Positions 63,426 to 64,000 of a DNA stretch of 64,000 nt are shown one piece after another. The DNA lies in NCBI GenBank assembly GCA_035582835.1, contig JAYKAV010003059.1:124713-188712 (forward strand). Direction: 5' to 3'. Position 1 is the first letter of the stretch, and every line of letters begins with the position of its first letter. The notes under the pieces are model-generated. The model had not been told where the DNA came from, did no database searches, and saw nothing but the letters and a program-made list of their open reading frames with translations. The DNA is from Phoebastria nigripes (lineage: Eukaryota > Chordata > Aves > Procellariiformes > Diomedeidae). The translations under genes and the position numbers were made by a program.

Positions 63426-63682
63426 GTTGGGCAGCAATAAACCTAGTCTCTGGGGCAATTGTTTCCTTCGAATAAGTTTGGAGATACAATGCAAATAAAG
63501 CAGAAAACTGAAAAGATTTTCTTCTTGCTTGATGAAGGCATATGAATCCTGACTATGTATTATCAGTGGTATTTCTTGGTTTGGTGGGGGGGTGGGGATG
63601 GTGCGTGTGTACACAATTGATACTGCAGGTATCTTTGAACGTATAATTTGCTGTGTAACATACCCAAAAACTTTTCTTTCAG

Positions 63683-63710
63683 GCTATCTCAGATCAGGCA
63701 CCTGAGGTTG
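63683..63710 (+). other. candidate micro-exon
   Basis: A 28-base segment lies between a strong acceptor (CTTTTCTTTCAG ending 63682) and a fair donor (GTAAAT at 63711). All it would add is about nine codons, AISDQAPEV in frame 1. Its phase does not fit directly onto the exon at 55280-55402, so it needs another partner. Low weight. Confidence 0.15.
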
Positions 63711-63910
63711 GTAAATAAATTCATCCTTAATCGTATGCTTTAATATTGTATCTGTTAATAGGGATAAAAACCATGCTACTTCAGTGGGATGAATATGGTA
63801 TTTGACTATTTCAGCAATATTAATCTAACGTATCAGTGCTCTGCAATGGCCAATGAGGAAATCAGTTCCTGCTTTCAATGTAGCATTATATGCAGGGTTT
63901 CCTTTTTTTC

Positions 63911-64000
63911 CTCTCTCCTTTTCCTCTCTCCTTTTCCTCTCTCCTTTTCCTCTCTCCTTTTCCTCTCTCCTTTTCCTCTCTCCTTTTCCTCTCTCCTTTT
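63911..64000 (+). repeat. 13-base polypyrimidine minisatellite, runs off window
   Basis: About seven near-perfect copies of CTCTCTCCTTTTC in a row, reaching the last base of the window, so the true length is unknown. The plus strand is entirely C and T. Such mirror-like pyrimidine tracts can form triplex (H-DNA) structures and are length-variable. Confidence 0.95.

Larger units (their letters stand above)
55403..64000 (+). other. probable large intron
   Basis: About 8.6 kb after the GTAAGT donor. The DNA is AT-rich with many T and pyrimidine runs on the plus strand (e.g. 55843-55854, 56121-56133, 58950-58960, 61425-61438), as expected in a plus-strand transcript. I recognise no CR1 or LTR here, in contrast to the first 50 kb. 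Candidate exons at 59390-59522, 61453-61551, 63377-63425 and 63683-63710 are listed or discussed separately. A short CCCCA array lies near 56948-56967. Otherwise nothing coding is evident. Confidence 0.5.

Noticed and set aside
1..64000. tRNA, rRNA, CRISPR or bacterial-type operons.
   Set aside because: I looked for cloverleaf or A/B-box blocks, regularly spaced direct repeats and closely packed genes and found none; the content is that of a vertebrate chromosome.

Overview
The window looks like nuclear DNA of a bird. The main evidence is six to seven CR1-type LINE fragments with the characteristic avian 3' ends (short ATTCT or 8-base tails, the conserved 3' UTR blocks, and the C-terminal end of the ORF2 reverse transcriptase). 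Two solo endogenous-retrovirus LTRs of types I associate with neognath, probably Neoaves, genomes support this. No bacterial gene organisation, operons, CRISPR, tRNA or rRNA genes are visible. Isolated single Ns occur about once per kilobase, with one dense N cluster inside a CR1 copy.

Bases 1 to about 50,240 are repeat-bearing DNA with no protein-coding gene I can support. CR1 copies lie at 261-737 (-), 3178-4200 (+), 10622-11060 (-), 11170-11492 (+), 27200-27764 (+), 31232-31442 (+) and 49569-50236 (-). An older LINE carrying a decayed reverse transcriptase lies at 11640-13590 (+). Solo LTRs with intact TG...CA ends and 5-base target duplications lie at 39377-39971 (+) and 42971-44120 (-). 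A reading frame at 45186-45794 with four internal stops may be a decayed processed pseudogene of unknown parentage. The rest of this half holds only short chance frames and simple repeats.

Bases 53,850 to 55,100 form a strong CpG island, the only promoter-like region in the window. Just downstream, a well-formed exon (acceptor at 55278-55279, donor GTAAGT at 55403) carries an ATG in a strong start context, closed upstream by an in-frame stop. Its first eleven codons read MGNKQSERQRA, a textbook N-myristoylation start. I do not recognise the gene. From 55,403 to the window end the sequence is AT-rich, rich in T on the plus strand and nearly free of transposons, which fits a large first coding intron transcribed left to right. 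Three weaker candidate exons are noted there; two keep the frame open and would end in a short protein, but this chain is speculative. The window ends inside a 13-base polypyrimidine minisatellite.
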